From: a virus
DNA length: 34,413 nucleotides
Reading direction: 5' to 3' (one strand)
IMG/VR virus record: IMGVR_UViG_3300042468_000353
Coordinates: 1 to 34,413 of that record
Notes under the pieces: generated by a model
Database searches by the model: none
What the model saw: only the letters and a program-made list of their open reading frames with translations
Told to the model about the DNA's origin: nothing
Translations under genes and position numbers: made by a program
Part shown: piece after piece, positions 1-7,532 of the stretch
Position numbering within the stretch: position 1 is the stretch's first letter
How the letters are laid out: the number at the start of each line of letters is the position of its first letter

Positions 1-713
1 CCATGACACATACTGTGGAAGTTGCAGTACTTACACTCGTGCCACGCTGGGTCAGATGAAACCTTACTGGCCGGTCTTGGTGAGAAAATGATGCGCTTGG
101 CCTTCTCAATAAACTTCTCGGCTTCGCCCTGATCGTACTCAGTGACAACGCTCGTAATGTCGCGCACACCGGCAGAGGCAGCGGTCAGATAATGTTTCGG
201 CGCATTGAAGAAGTGCATATAGATCTGAGCTTGTGCGTAATACACATAGTCCCAGTTCTTCAACGCTTCAGATTCGTTCTTGATTTTGAGCGACACCAGC
301 TTCTTGTACTTGATGTCGTTAATGACTTTGCATTCCCAGACGTAAAGCGTGTCTGGATCTTGGATCAGGCCCGTAATCAGCCCGTCGCAGTTACCGCGAA
401 AGTGTCCGCCTAGCGACTCAAAGGAGTGCTGAACACCGGGTTCCTTTTCCGTGGAAAGATCTAGCCCCGCTACCTTGCGGAGTAGGTCTGCAACTACCTG
501 TTCACCCCGGTGCCCATCGTTAATTCGACGTAGCCCAGCGGCCTCAATAAACCCTCGCTTGACCCAACGGAAATTTAACCACAGTTTGCGGTCACATACA
601 TCCCCAATAGCCGATGCCCCTAGATAATTCCTAGGGCGACTTTCTTGCTCGGCTTCCAAGGCAGCGTCAACCGCCTTCAAAGTGGGATCTTCAAAGTCTG
701 GAATCTTAACCAT
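1..713 (-). CDS. PD-(D/E)XK nuclease, Cas4/RecB-like (partial)
   Basis: The reading frame opens at ATG 713 and is still open at the window edge, so the C-terminus is missing. A GGAGGGG ribosome site lies just upstream. The visible 237 residues have the core of a PD-(D/E)XK exonuclease: GNCDG followed by VWECK supplies the catalytic D...ExK set. An early cysteine (GDVCDRKLW) and a late CKYCNFHSMC cluster look like the iron-sulfur ligands of Cas4/AddB-type nucleases. Phage enzymes of this class resect or degrade DNA during recombination-dependent replication. That fits the next genes upstream, a DUF669 protein and a Sak4-like ATPase. Family assignment is firm; substrate polarity cannot be judged. 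Confidence 0.85.
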   Translation of the reverse strand, partial: MVKIPDFEDPTLKAVDAALEAEQESRPRNYLGASAIGDVCDRKLWLNFRWVKRGFIEAAGLRRINDGHRGEQVVADLLRKVAGLDLSTEKEPGVQHSFESLGGHFRGNCDGLITGLIQDPDTLYVWECKVINDIKYKKLVSLKIKNESEALKNWDYVYYAQAQIYMHFFNAPKHYLTAASAGVRDITSVVTEYDQGEAEKFIEKAKRIIFSPRPASKVSSDPAWHECKYCNFHSMCH

Positions 714-727
714 GGCCCCTCCAAAGG

Positions 728-791
728 GAGGCGTGACACCCGGAAGTAGTGGGGTTGGGCAGAGGTAAATGCCCTCCGGATGCCACGCCTC
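728..791. repeat. inverted repeat GAGGCGTG / CACGCCTC
   Basis: GAGGCGTG at 728-735 is the exact complement of CACGCCTC at 784-791. A smaller GAGG...CCTC pair is nested between them. The structure fills the gap between the DUF669 stop codon and the nuclease start. On the leftward transcript it could fold just ahead of the nuclease ribosome site and act as a translational or processing element. There is no U-tract, so it is not a standard terminator. Confidence 0.35.
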
Positions 792-796
792 TTTAC

Positions 797-1273
797 TTAC
801 TTCTTATGCCGTTCCCAAGGTTTGGGAGCAGCACCCGCAGGAGCCGCCGGAGCAGCCGTTTCCGTCGCCACAGGAGCATTCACCCCGTAGTACGCCGGAC
901 GCACTTCCAGCTTGCCTTGCTTGTTCTCTTTGTGCGTGATGACCACTTTCAGCGCCTTGTTGTGCAACTGAACCGAGTCATTCGGCAACGACGAAAAGTT
1001 CAAGGCCGAGCAAATGTTGCTCAGAGTCTTACGAGCAATCTTCACCGCCGTCTCGTTCTTGTTAAAGAGATTCAGGCGATCCCAGAACTTGCGACCGACA
1101 TACTTCGGCCCGAGGATTTCAAACTCCAGCCAGAGGTACTGACCGTCGCCCATCTTCGTATCGCGAAGCTCCGAGTTGATGATGTGCATCTGGTACTCGC
1201 CAACCGGCAGAATCTCAGGTGCGCCGTCGCTGATGTTTTCAAAGTCAGCAGGATTCAAATTAAGCAATGCCAT
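797..1273 (-). CDS. DUF669 protein, putative ssDNA-binding protein
   Basis: The 158-aa protein matches the DUF669 pattern: an N-terminal NPADFENISDG, then LPVGEYQMHI, the GDGQYLWLEFEI strand and GRKFWDRLNLFN. The C-terminus is an Ala/Pro-rich linker ending in a basic tip. DUF669 proteins in phages sit beside Sak4/RecA-like ATPases and nucleases and are thought to bind single-stranded DNA during recombination. The same arrangement is seen here: the ATPase gene ends 4 nt upstream and the PD-(D/E)XK nuclease follows. The DNA-binding role is inferred from context and family, not from a visible catalytic motif. Confidence 0.8.
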   Translation of the reverse strand: MALLNLNPADFENISDGAPEILPVGEYQMHIINSELRDTKMGDGQYLWLEFEILGPKYVGRKFWDRLNLFNKNETAVKIARKTLSNICSALNFSSLPNDSVQLHNKALKVVITHKENKQGKLEVRPAYYGVNAPVATETAAPAAPAGAAPKPWERHKK

Positions 1274-1277
1274 GTTA

Positions 1278-2042
1278 TTACTCTCCGATCACGTTGTTCA
1301 TAGAAGTGCCAAGCGCCTCTGCAAACTTGGCGTATTCAAGGGGAAGTTGATCCGGCAACGGCCAGCGGGACTTAGCCTGCCAACCCGGACGCTCTTGGGT
1401 GTACAGCACACGATTACCGCTACCGACAGCGCGAGTGACCTTCTGGTTGAAACCCACATCACTTTTCACAGTGCTGTACTGCTGGTTCGCAAACATCAGG
1501 ATGTCGCACCATTCGCTGATCAGGCTTGCGCTGCCATGATGCAGGTCCAACTGGTAACGGTCATACGGGTCAGCCAGCGGGTCATCAAAACGCTTTACTT
1601 GCGTATGTGCCAGCAGGATGACTTGCATATTCTTATCGGAGCGGAGGTGATCCAGCCCTTCCAGAATCTGCTTCCAGTAATCCGTTGCCGCCTTGTAGCC
1701 GCGACCGTAGCCGATGGCGTCGATGGTAGCCACGTTGTTGTCCTTGGCAACACGCTTGTGAACCAGTTGCTCAGCCCAGTCAGCCGAGTCAATCACAACG
1801 GTTCCGAAGTCGTGATCTTCCTGAGCCAGTGATCCAATCGCATCTATGATCTCTTCATACGATTGGCACAGCGGGAAGGCCGTGACGTTTATTGCATCCA
1901 ATCCTTCCTCGGTTTGAATGAAGACAGGATTCGGTGCTTGGGCGGCGAAAGTGGACTTACCGATACCGTGAGTTCCGTACAGAACAATTCGGGGCGGTCG
2001 TGCTACGCCGGTCTTTCTCAAACTTTTAAGTGATATGGCCAT
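1278..2042 (-). CDS. Sak4-like RecA-fold ATPase (AAA_24)
   Basis: This 254-aa protein starts with a basic segment and then has a Walker A loop, GTHGIGKST (about residues 24-32). TVVIDSADW (about residues 81-89) follows as Walker B and VILLAHTQVK (about residues 130-139) as a sensor strand. These belong to the AAA_24 / phage nucleotide-binding family that includes the Sak4 single-strand annealing ATPases. Sak4 proteins need a partner SSB to promote strand annealing, and the DUF669 gene immediately downstream is the natural candidate. It overlaps neither neighbour but is spaced by 1-4 nt, so the three genes are clearly one operon. Confidence 0.85.
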   Translation of the reverse strand: MAISLKSLRKTGVARPPRIVLYGTHGIGKSTFAAQAPNPVFIQTEEGLDAINVTAFPLCQSYEEIIDAIGSLAQEDHDFGTVVIDSADWAEQLVHKRVAKDNNVATIDAIGYGRGYKAATDYWKQILEGLDHLRSDKNMQVILLAHTQVKRFDDPLADPYDRYQLDLHHGSASLISEWCDILMFANQQYSTVKSDVGFNQKVTRAVGSGNRVLYTQERPGWQAKSRWPLPDQLPLEYAKFAEALGTSMNNVIGE

Positions 2043-2043
2043 C

Positions 2044-2418
2044 TCAAGCTCCCATTACGATAGATACAGTAGTTTTAGCGGGTTCAACAGTTAAAGCGGG
2101 TGACAACACTTTGTAGAGTTGCGGCTCGTTGTTCGCGAGGTACTTGACCCCGGTTACATCCAAGGTTCGCTTTACTGGCCACAACGTCTCTGGAATCTTG
2201 CTCGACACTTGGTCAAACAACTCCCAGTCAATCTTGCGATTGATACGACCGGTGATCGTGACTTTGTAGCTGCCAACAGCATGGGTTTTGCTGCCTTCCT
2301 CTCGTTTGCCTAGTACGGCTACGAGTTCCTCTTCTAGTGCTATCCGTCTTTCTTCGGCTTCGCGTTCAGCTTGCTTAGCCTTGAAAAGATCATCTGCTAT
2401 TTCAAACTCATTTCGCAT
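2044..2418 (-). CDS. hypothetical protein of recombination module
   Basis: I do not recognise a named family. The 124-aa product begins with a charged helical stretch (ADDLFKAKQAEREAEERR) and ends in a beta-rich region (YKVTITGRINRKIDWELF). The start is set at ATG 2418 because GAGGAA lies 8 nt before it; an in-frame TTG at 2445 would extend it by 9 residues, but those codons lie inside a 7-bp repeat array. It is the first gene of the leftward recombination operon, 1 nt from the Sak4-like gene, and probably assists that machinery. Confidence 0.7.
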   Translation of the reverse strand: MRNEFEIADDLFKAKQAEREAEERRIALEEELVAVLGKREEGSKTHAVGSYKVTITGRINRKIDWELFDQVSSKIPETLWPVKRTLDVTGVKYLANNEPQLYKVLSPALTVEPAKTTVSIVMGA

Positions 2419-2467
2419 ATTCAGGGTTCCTCGTTCAGTGTTCAAAGTTCAGGTTTCAGTGTTCAGT
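2419..2467. repeat. seven tandem 7-bp repeats (GTTCAGT type)
   Basis: Units start at 2419, 2426, 2433, 2440, 2447, 2454 and 2461 with no break in phase. Five match GTTCAxx or TTTCAxx closely, one is ATTCAGG and one (2426, GTTCCTC) is degenerate. The array is the 5' leader of the leftward recombination operon and its proximal units include the ribosome site of the 2044-2418 gene. It could be a multi-site operator or an RNA-binding array. Confidence 0.75.
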
Positions 2468-2479
2468 CGGTTACCCGAC
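2466..2479. promoter_or_regulatory. candidate operator palindrome GTCGG-ttac-CCGAC
   Basis: A perfect 5-bp-arm palindrome lies between the divergent genes, abutting the heptad array. It would fall at about +1 to +14 of a transcript from the leftward promoter at 2487-2515. The adjacent rightward gene encodes a double-HTH protein, which makes an operator plausible, but the arms are short. Confidence 0.35.
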
Positions 2480-2486
2480 GAAATGG

Positions 2487-2515
2487 ACTCTACACCCCCT
2501 TGTGACGGTTTGCAA
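2487..2515 (-). promoter_or_regulatory. candidate leftward promoter for recombination operon
   Basis: On the minus strand TTGCAA (2515-2510) is followed after 17 nt by TAGAGT (2492-2487), each matching four of six sigma70 consensus positions. The predicted start is near 2480, giving a leader that contains the palindrome and the heptad array. It overlaps the rightward promoter, so the two would compete. Confidence 0.4.
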
Positions 2516-2528
2516 GTGCTGGCATGAT
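2500..2528 (+). promoter_or_regulatory. candidate rightward promoter of HTH gene
   Basis: TTGTGA (2500-2505), a 17-nt spacer and CATGAT (2523-2528) form a reasonable sigma70 promoter. The expected start, 7 nt past the -10 box, is base 2535, the A of the ATG of the HTH gene. No Shine-Dalgarno sequence precedes that ATG, so the mRNA may be leaderless. Confidence 0.5.
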
Positions 2529-2534
2529 GTCACC

Positions 2535-2906
2535 ATGGAAACACAAATTTTATCTCTTGCAGAGTGGCTGGAAGAGAACAACTTGACACACGAAGAGTTT
2601 GCGCTTATGTGCGGCTGTACTCGCGCTGCCGTGACCCGGTGGGCCAGTGGTTCCAGAGCGCCATCGCCTAAGTGGTTGAAGGTTATTGAGCGCAAGACCA
2701 AGGGTCAAGTGGGTATAGCGATAGAAGGCCGTTTAACCGAGGGAGAACGCATCTATTTAAGCCTTCGGAAACAGGGGCTTACGCTATCTGCTGCGGCGAA
2801 AAAGATACGCATTCATCGCAATACTTTGGCTCGTTTTGTGAGCGGCCAAACAGATACGCCGTCAAACATTGTTGAACGTATATATAAGGTAGCGGGGTTG
2901 AAATGA
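2535..2906 (+). CDS. double helix-turn-helix transcriptional regulator
   Basis: The 123-aa product has two helix-turn-helix units. One spans about residues 16-38 (LTHEEFALMCGCTRAAVTRW) and the other about residues 83-105 (LTLSAAAKKIRIHRNTLARF), joined by a basic linker. Both look like XRE-type domains, so it probably binds DNA as a regulator of the divergent early operons. ATG 2535 is preferred over the upstream GTG 2502 because the best promoter places the transcript start at 2535. No ribosome site precedes either codon. Its stop overlaps the rusA start by 4 nt (ATGA). Whether it represses itself or the leftward operon is not shown. Confidence 0.75.
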   Translation: METQILSLAEWLEENNLTHEEFALMCGCTRAAVTRWASGSRAPSPKWLKVIERKTKGQVGIAIEGRLTEGERIYLSLRKQGLTLSAAAKKIRIHRNTLARFVSGQTDTPSNIVERIYKVAGLK

Positions 2907-3277
2907 TTGACTTAGTGATTCATGGGAAGCCTGTGGGCAAGGCTCGTCCCCGATTTAGCCGTCGCGGAAATAAAGTCGTGACGTTTACGCCGAGAGAAAC
3001 GCAGATTTACGAACAAAACGTAAAGTCTTTGGCTCAGGTTGCGATGATCGGTAAGGCCATGCTAGAAGGGCCAGTCAAAGTCACTATTACAGCGTACTTT
3101 GCACACAAGAAAAAAACGGGGTGGCACATCTCTCGTCCTGACATTGATAACGTCGTCAAGGCGATTCTGGATGGGCTAAATGGCGTTGTCTTTGCTGATG
3201 ACGCAGTGGTAGCACAGCTCGTTGCCTCAAAGCATTACGGCGAGGAGCGGGTAGAGGTTCAAGTAGAAAATGTCTGA
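2903..3277 (+). CDS. rusA: RusA-family Holliday junction resolvase
   Basis: The 124-aa protein fits RusA length (about 120 aa) and has its hallmarks. PVGKARPRFSRRG is the N-terminal basic strand. RPDIDNVVKAILDGLNG carries acidic residues D80, D82 and D90, and VFADDAVV carries D99 and D100. These match the metal-binding aspartates of E. coli RusA. RusA dimers cut four-way DNA junctions and in phages resolve recombination and replication intermediates before packaging. It is translationally coupled to the HTH gene (ATGA overlap) and overlaps the next gene by 8 nt. Confidence 0.93.
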   Translation: MIDLVIHGKPVGKARPRFSRRGNKVVTFTPRETQIYEQNVKSLAQVAMIGKAMLEGPVKVTITAYFAHKKKTGWHISRPDIDNVVKAILDGLNGVVFADDAVVAQLVASKHYGEERVEVQVENV

Positions 3278-5510
3278 CAATTACGTAGAAAAATACGGCG
3301 AGAAGCTCGTCGATGGCGGCTATCGCATCATTCCAATTATGCCGGGTACAAAGCGCCCCGGTCGTTGGGATGGCGAAAAGTGGGGTGAGCTTTCACGCTG
3401 GACTGAGATGAATGCCCAGCAAGTCCATGTCGATTTGTGGTCTAAGTGGCCCGGTTGCGGCATCGGCATTCTGACCGGTGAAGTGGTCGCGATTGATATC
3501 GACATTCTGGATGAGTCGATTGCCGTTGCCATCGGGGAGATTTTCCAAAAGAAGCTCGGTCGAACCGATCTGATACGAATCGGCAAGTCACCCAAGGCAC
3601 TTTACCTTTACCGGACATTGGAGCCTTTTACCAAAATTTCTCTGCACCCGATTGAGGTGCTGGGTCAAGGTCAGCAATTCGTTGCATACGCTACGCATCC
3701 CGAAACCGGCAAGCCCTACAGTTGGCCGCTGGAATCGCCTCACCAGATGCCCGTAGAGTCGTTGCCGATTGTAACCCGTGAACAGGTCATGGAGGCTGCG
3801 GAAGAGGCTTACAAGGCGCTCCCGCCGTCAATGCGACGTACTCGGCTCGTCACTACGGTTATCCCCGACAAAGACGCTAAGACTTCGTATGACGGTCTGG
3901 TGGGTACACTCGCTGCCGTTGAGGATGCGCTCAAGTTCATTCCGAATCCCGACCTTTCGTGGGATGACTGGAACCGTATCGGCATGGCGATTTATTGCGC
4001 TACGGAAGCCAAGGGTCTACATATCTTCGACCAGTGGTCACGCGCATCTGGCAAGTACAACAGCAGCGAAACAACTCAGCGTTGGGAGCATTACAGCAAA
4101 TCGCCGCCTTCCAAGATTGGTGCAGGTACTCTGTACTATCACGCACAGAAGAATGGCTGGCTCCCACCGCCGCACTTGGATTTGAATCCCATCAAGCCCG
4201 TTAAGATTGATCTGACTGGACTCAAAGAACCTAAGCGACTACCGAAGAGCACCAAGGAAAATTTCCCGAATGACTGGTTCACTAGCCCGTCATTGGTAGG
4301 GCGAGTCGTTCGCTGGATCAATTCAACGTCGCAGCAACCCCAGCCGACTTTCGCGCTGATGAATACGCTCTGCATGTTCGGGGCTATGTTCGGGCGACGG
4401 TACGCCATGGCGCATCTCAATACACGCTGCAACCTGTTTGCTATTGCCGTGGCTAAGCCCGGTGCGGGTAAGGATCACAGTCGCCAGCGCGTGAAGGAGC
4501 TTATGGCTGCGGCAGGATTGCACCAGTTGATCTGCGGTGATCGCTTCAGCTCCGGCGTGGCCATCTTGCGAACGCTGTTTGAGTTTCAGTCGCGCATCTC
4601 GCACTTAGATGAAATGGGCTTATATCTTCAAAGCCTGACTGCCAAGAACGCAGCGAGTCACCAGCGAGACATCATCAAGACATTGCTTGAGGTGTACTCC
4701 AGCAGCAGCGGCATGTATCACGGCCAAGAGTACGCAGACTCGACCAACCGCGTTCGCCTCGACATCAACCAGCCTAACTTCAACTTCTTCGGCACTACGA
4801 CTCCGAGAACCCTGATCCCCGCGTTGAACTTCGACATGGTGGATAACGGTACGCTGAGCCGTATCTTGATGGTTCCACCGTTTGAGGATTATCCAGACAC
4901 GCAGATTCCGCAGATGACACCGCCGCCTGAAGACATCGTGAAAGACATGATGGACTCTTACAACGTCGTGCCTGCGGGTGTTGGCAATCTCACCAACATG
5001 CCATCGCTCCCCAACTCTCCGGTCGTGCCCATGATCGTGCACTGGGAAGAAGCCGCGTTTGAAGAGTACAAGCTCGTCCGAGAATGGCAGGTCAAGCAGT
5101 CCCGTGGCGACGATGCTCTCTGGGTGCGCTACGGTGAAATTACGGTCAAGCTCGCCATGATCGAAGCCATTGCGCGTGATCCCATCTCGCCTACGGTGAC
5201 GTTTGAAGTCTTTAAGATGGCGAATGATTTGGCTCGTTGGTCGTTCAACTACACCGCTGACTTGCTGGTTCGGGAAGTGGCTGAGAACGAAATCGAAGCC
5301 TCGCACAAGCGCGTCCTGAACTTTATCCGCAAGCAAGGGGAACTCGGAGCCAGTAGCACCCAGCTCGCTAAGTCGCTCCAAGGCATGAAGGCTCGGGATC
5401 GAAACGAAATCCTACAGACGCTCTTAGAGTCGGGCGACATCGTAGAGGATGTCATCAAGAAGGATGGTCCGGGTCGGGATCGCCGCGTCTACAAGATCAG
5501 GGGGAAGTGA
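3270..5510 (+). CDS. prim-pol / ATPase replication protein
   Basis: This 746-aa multidomain protein has four parts. Residues about 10-165 form an archaeo-eukaryotic primase (prim-pol) fold, with AIDIDILD giving D76 and D78 as metal ligands. Residues about 212-297 form a PriCT-2-like helical domain (SWDDWNRIGMAIYCA). Residues about 335-620 form a DUF3987-type P-loop ATPase with Walker A AKPGAGKD (397-401 core) and HLDEMG (D447, E448) as Walker B. A C-terminal winged helix (about 675-746) resembles a DNA-binding tail. Such fusions prime and unwind phage DNA. It is the last gene of the rightward operon. The P-loop lysine is followed by aspartate rather than the usual Ser/Thr, typical of this divergent ATPase group. 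Confidence 0.85.
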   Translation: MSDNYVEKYGEKLVDGGYRIIPIMPGTKRPGRWDGEKWGELSRWTEMNAQQVHVDLWSKWPGCGIGILTGEVVAIDIDILDESIAVAIGEIFQKKLGRTDLIRIGKSPKALYLYRTLEPFTKISLHPIEVLGQGQQFVAYATHPETGKPYSWPLESPHQMPVESLPIVTREQVMEAAEEAYKALPPSMRRTRLVTTVIPDKDAKTSYDGLVGTLAAVEDALKFIPNPDLSWDDWNRIGMAIYCATEAKGLHIFDQWSRASGKYNSSETTQRWEHYSKSPPSKIGAGTLYYHAQKNGWLPPPHLDLNPIKPVKIDLTGLKEPKRLPKSTKENFPNDWFTSPSLVGRVVRWINSTSQQPQPTFALMNTLCMFGAMFGRRYAMAHLNTRCNLFAIAVAKPGAGKDHSRQRVKELMAAAGLHQLICGDRFSSGVAILRTLFEFQSRISHLDEMGLYLQSLTAKNAASHQRDIIKTLLEVYSSSSGMYHGQEYADSTNRVRLDINQPNFNFFGTTTPRTLIPALNFDMVDNGTLSRILMVPPFEDYPDTQIPQMTPPPEDIVKDMMDSYNVVPAGVGNLTNMPSLPNSPVVPMIVHWEEAAFEEYKLVREWQVKQSRGDDALWVRYGEITVKLAMIEAIARDPISPTVTFEVFKMANDLARWSFNYTADLLVREVAENEIEASHKRVLNFIRKQGELGASSTQLAKSLQGMKARDRNEILQTLLESGDIVEDVIKKDGPGRDRRVYKIRGK

Positions 5511-5550
5511 AAAAAATGCCCCGGCGGAGCAAGAGCTACAACACCGGGGC
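5510..5550 (-). terminator. leftward intrinsic terminator
   Basis: GCCCCGG (5518-5524) pairs with CCGGGGC (5544-5550) across a 19-nt loop. On the minus strand the stem is followed by A and then seven Ts (5516-5510), so it would end the leftward accessory operon. Plus-strand transcripts lack a U-run after the stem. It lies where the two operons converge. Confidence 0.8.
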
Positions 5551-5588
5551 CAAGTCTCTAGGAGAATAGAGATAGCACGGGGGGGATC

Positions 5589-5807
5589 TTACCCCCTCGG
5601 ATCTTTTCCTGCAAGCCATGAGACGTACCAGAGGGTTTTACGGGCGTCTTGCTCTACGGCGTCCTTATGGCCAAGCCGCCACAGATAGGCAATCGCTGTC
5701 CCCTTCAGGAACCCCCGCCACTCATCCTCGGTCAAGGCAGACTTAATGGCGTCGATAGCCTCAATCTCACCCTTCTTGTAATGGTTCGGGTTTATCGGAT
5801 CGCTCAT
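5589..5807 (-). CDS. DUF3310 family protein
   Basis: The 72-aa product starts MSDPINPNHYKKG and continues to FLKGTAIAYLWRLGHKD, the signature of DUF3310, a short family widespread in phages and sometimes described as nucleotide-kinase-like. ATG 5807 is chosen because AAAGGAA lies 8 nt upstream and the conserved NPxHY motif starts there. An upstream in-frame ATG at 5954 would add 49 residues that overlap the next gene. It is the last gene of the long leftward operon, just before the terminator. The biochemical role is unproven. Confidence 0.85.
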   Translation of the reverse strand: MSDPINPNHYKKGEIEAIDAIKSALTEDEWRGFLKGTAIAYLWRLGHKDAVEQDARKTLWYVSWLAGKDPRG

Positions 5808-5970
5808 CGGATTTTCCTTTCTTTTTGGCCTTTCGTTTGGCGTGGCTAAGTTTTGCCATTCGCTGGTAATGCTCTCTAGATCTTCGCTTCTTATCGCCTG
5901 TAGCAGAGCTTCCGCCTCGGCTTCCGATAGACGCCAAGTATTCTCGGATTGCATCTTTATCCCCTTCCAT
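5767..5970 (-). CDS. small basic protein
   Basis: This 67-aa protein is strongly positive in its second half (KRRSREHYQRMAKLSHAKRKAKKKGK), with IGSRGG before it. Similar short proteins with an SKEHYxxxAxxxxxKRK tail are common in phages, with no assigned function; nucleic-acid binding is a guess from charge. It overlaps the DUF3310 gene by 41 nt in another frame and the preceding gene by 14 nt. The codons read as a real protein rather than a shadow. Confidence 0.6.
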   Translation of the reverse strand: MEGDKDAIREYLASIGSRGGSSATGDKKRRSREHYQRMAKLSHAKRKAKKKGKSDERSDKPEPLQEG

Positions 5971-6166
5971 TTCTTAATAACTCCAACTCAGTCTTCAAAA
6001 GATTTAATTCCATTTGGATGACCTTGTGCTCATCCCAGAGTCCGGCCTTGTGGACGTTGTTCAAAGCAACCTCAACCTTTTTGGCTTGGCTTTGACCGTA
6101 GCCCCATGGCGCGGCTCGTAGTTCTTCTGCCCATGCTCCGGGCGGGGATTCTCTATCTATTGTCAT
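5957..6166 (-). CDS. hypothetical protein
   Basis: The 69-aa product has WAEELRAAPWGYGQSQAKKVEVALNN followed by a C-terminal amphipathic coil (VIQMELNLLKTELELLRNG). No family is recognised. The start has GGAGGG 8 nt upstream, located within the end of the glycosyltransferase gene, which it overlaps by 14 nt. Confidence 0.6.
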   Translation of the reverse strand: MTIDRESPPGAWAEELRAAPWGYGQSQAKKVEVALNNVHKAGLWDEHKVIQMELNLLKTELELLRNGRG

Positions 6167-7532
6167 GGATCATTCCCTCCACCACTTTTGTGACTTGTTC
6201 GATGACGTTATCCCAAGGTGCAATCATGTTGTCCCTCGGGAAGACTCGGATGCTGGGATACCACAGGCTCCGGTCGCCATCTTTGTTACCCCAGTACCAG
6301 AGCTTATTCGCATCCATCAACAGCACCGGTCGTCCCAGCGCCCCGGCCAGATGCACAGTCGAGCTACTGATAGCTACGATTACATCGCACATCTGACACA
6401 GCGCAGCGAGGCCGTCGATGTCTTTGTATAGATCCACCGAAGTCGTGACGATGTTTGTGCCGTGCTGCTGGTTGAAATAATCGACCGCCTTTTTGTCGCT
6501 GCCGTATTGCAGGTTCACTAGGTTCACATCCTGCTTCATGATCGGCAGGAGCTGCTCAAGGTTGACGCTCTTATGAGGTCCGATCTTGATGGCTGCGCTC
6601 ACCCACGATAGACCCACAGTCAACTTGTTCGGGTCGAGTCCTGCTTCTTCGCGATACTTCTTCACCAACTCCGGGTCGGCCTGCAAGAAGTTCCGCGCTG
6701 CGTACTTCTGGATGTCGTCCTTCTCGTTGATGAACGACCAGCCCACACTCGCGAACGGAATCTGTTCCTCGTGCAGCGCAGCCGGTACCTGATCGCTGTT
6801 GGCGATGAAGTCAATGTCCGGCATCGAAGTCTTGAAGATCTTGATCAAGCGCGGGTCAACCATCGCGGTGACCTTATCGGTTCGCTGCCGGATAGCGGGT
6901 AACAGAGAGCCATAAATGATCTGATCACCGATGCCCTGCTCGCCCCATACCAACACAGACTTGGCTTTGGACTCCAAACTCCATTGCGGTTTCTGGGTTA
7001 CGAGACGGCGGCTCTTGAACCGGTCGCTCCGCCAGCGCGTTTCATACAACGGCCAGCCTTCTTTGAACTCGTTCTGTTGCAGTAGCAGTAGCCCGAGAAT
7101 CCACTGCGCGTTGGCGTCGTTGGGTTCAATCTCGTTCGCCTTGCGAAAGTTCTCAAGCGCCTCACTCCACCGTCGCATCTCCCAACTGGCTGCGCCTCGC
7201 TGGATATAAGCGTGTAGATAGTCCGGTTTGATTTTGATCGCAGCCGTGAAGTCTTCGATGCCAGCGTCATACTTCTGCTGCTCGCTCTTCACGATGCCAC
7301 GATTCACCAGATCATCTGCCGTGAGTTTGCCGCGCTTTTCGGAGGCATCGTAGTATTTCTCCGCTCCCGCAAAGTCCCGCTGAATCTGTAACAGTCGAGC
7401 CTTCGCCCGGTACGCTACGATGTCCTTTGGGAATAGGCTGATCGCGTAGTTGCAGAGATCCATCGCCTCGGCGTATTTCGCAGCCTGAAACGCGGTTTCA
7501 ATCTTTTGAATTGTCTTTTGGTACTTGTTCAT
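6153..7532 (-). CDS. TPR-glycosyltransferase fusion
   Basis: The 459-aa product starts at ATG 7532, overlapping the upstream stop by 4 nt (ATGA). Residues about 1-165 are tetratricopeptide repeats (for example AEKYYDASEKRGKLTADDLV and ALENFRKANEIEPNDANAQW). Residues about 185-459 are a GT-B fold resembling GT9/GT41-type enzymes: VWGEQGIGDQI for the N-lobe and VIVAISSSTVHLAGALGRPV for the nucleotide-sugar lobe. It likely transfers a sugar to a protein or glycan. It is the third glycosyltransferase in a row, so a shared pathway is likely. Acceptor and donor are unknown. Confidence 0.8.
   Translation of the reverse strand: MNKYQKTIQKIETAFQAAKYAEAMDLCNYAISLFPKDIVAYRAKARLLQIQRDFAGAEKYYDASEKRGKLTADDLVNRGIVKSEQQKYDAGIEDFTAAIKIKPDYLHAYIQRGAASWEMRRWSEALENFRKANEIEPNDANAQWILGLLLLQQNEFKEGWPLYETRWRSDRFKSRRLVTQKPQWSLESKAKSVLVWGEQGIGDQIIYGSLLPAIRQRTDKVTAMVDPRLIKIFKTSMPDIDFIANSDQVPAALHEEQIPFASVGWSFINEKDDIQKYAARNFLQADPELVKKYREEAGLDPNKLTVGLSWVSAAIKIGPHKSVNLEQLLPIMKQDVNLVNLQYGSDKKAVDYFNQQHGTNIVTTSVDLYKDIDGLAALCQMCDVIVAISSSTVHLAGALGRPVLLMDANKLWYWGNKDGDRSLWYPSIRVFPRDNMIAPWDNVIEQVTKVVEGMIHDNR

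Noticed and set aside
4620-5381. 253-aa minus-strand open frame opposite the prim-pol gene
   Set aside because: Shadow of the conserved sense protein; His/Arg/Val-rich with no recognisable domain.
5579-5596. G-run/C-run hairpin near the end of the DUF3310 gene
   Set aside because: It overlaps the coding end and has no U-tract in either direction; the terminator at 5510-5550 is the better candidate.
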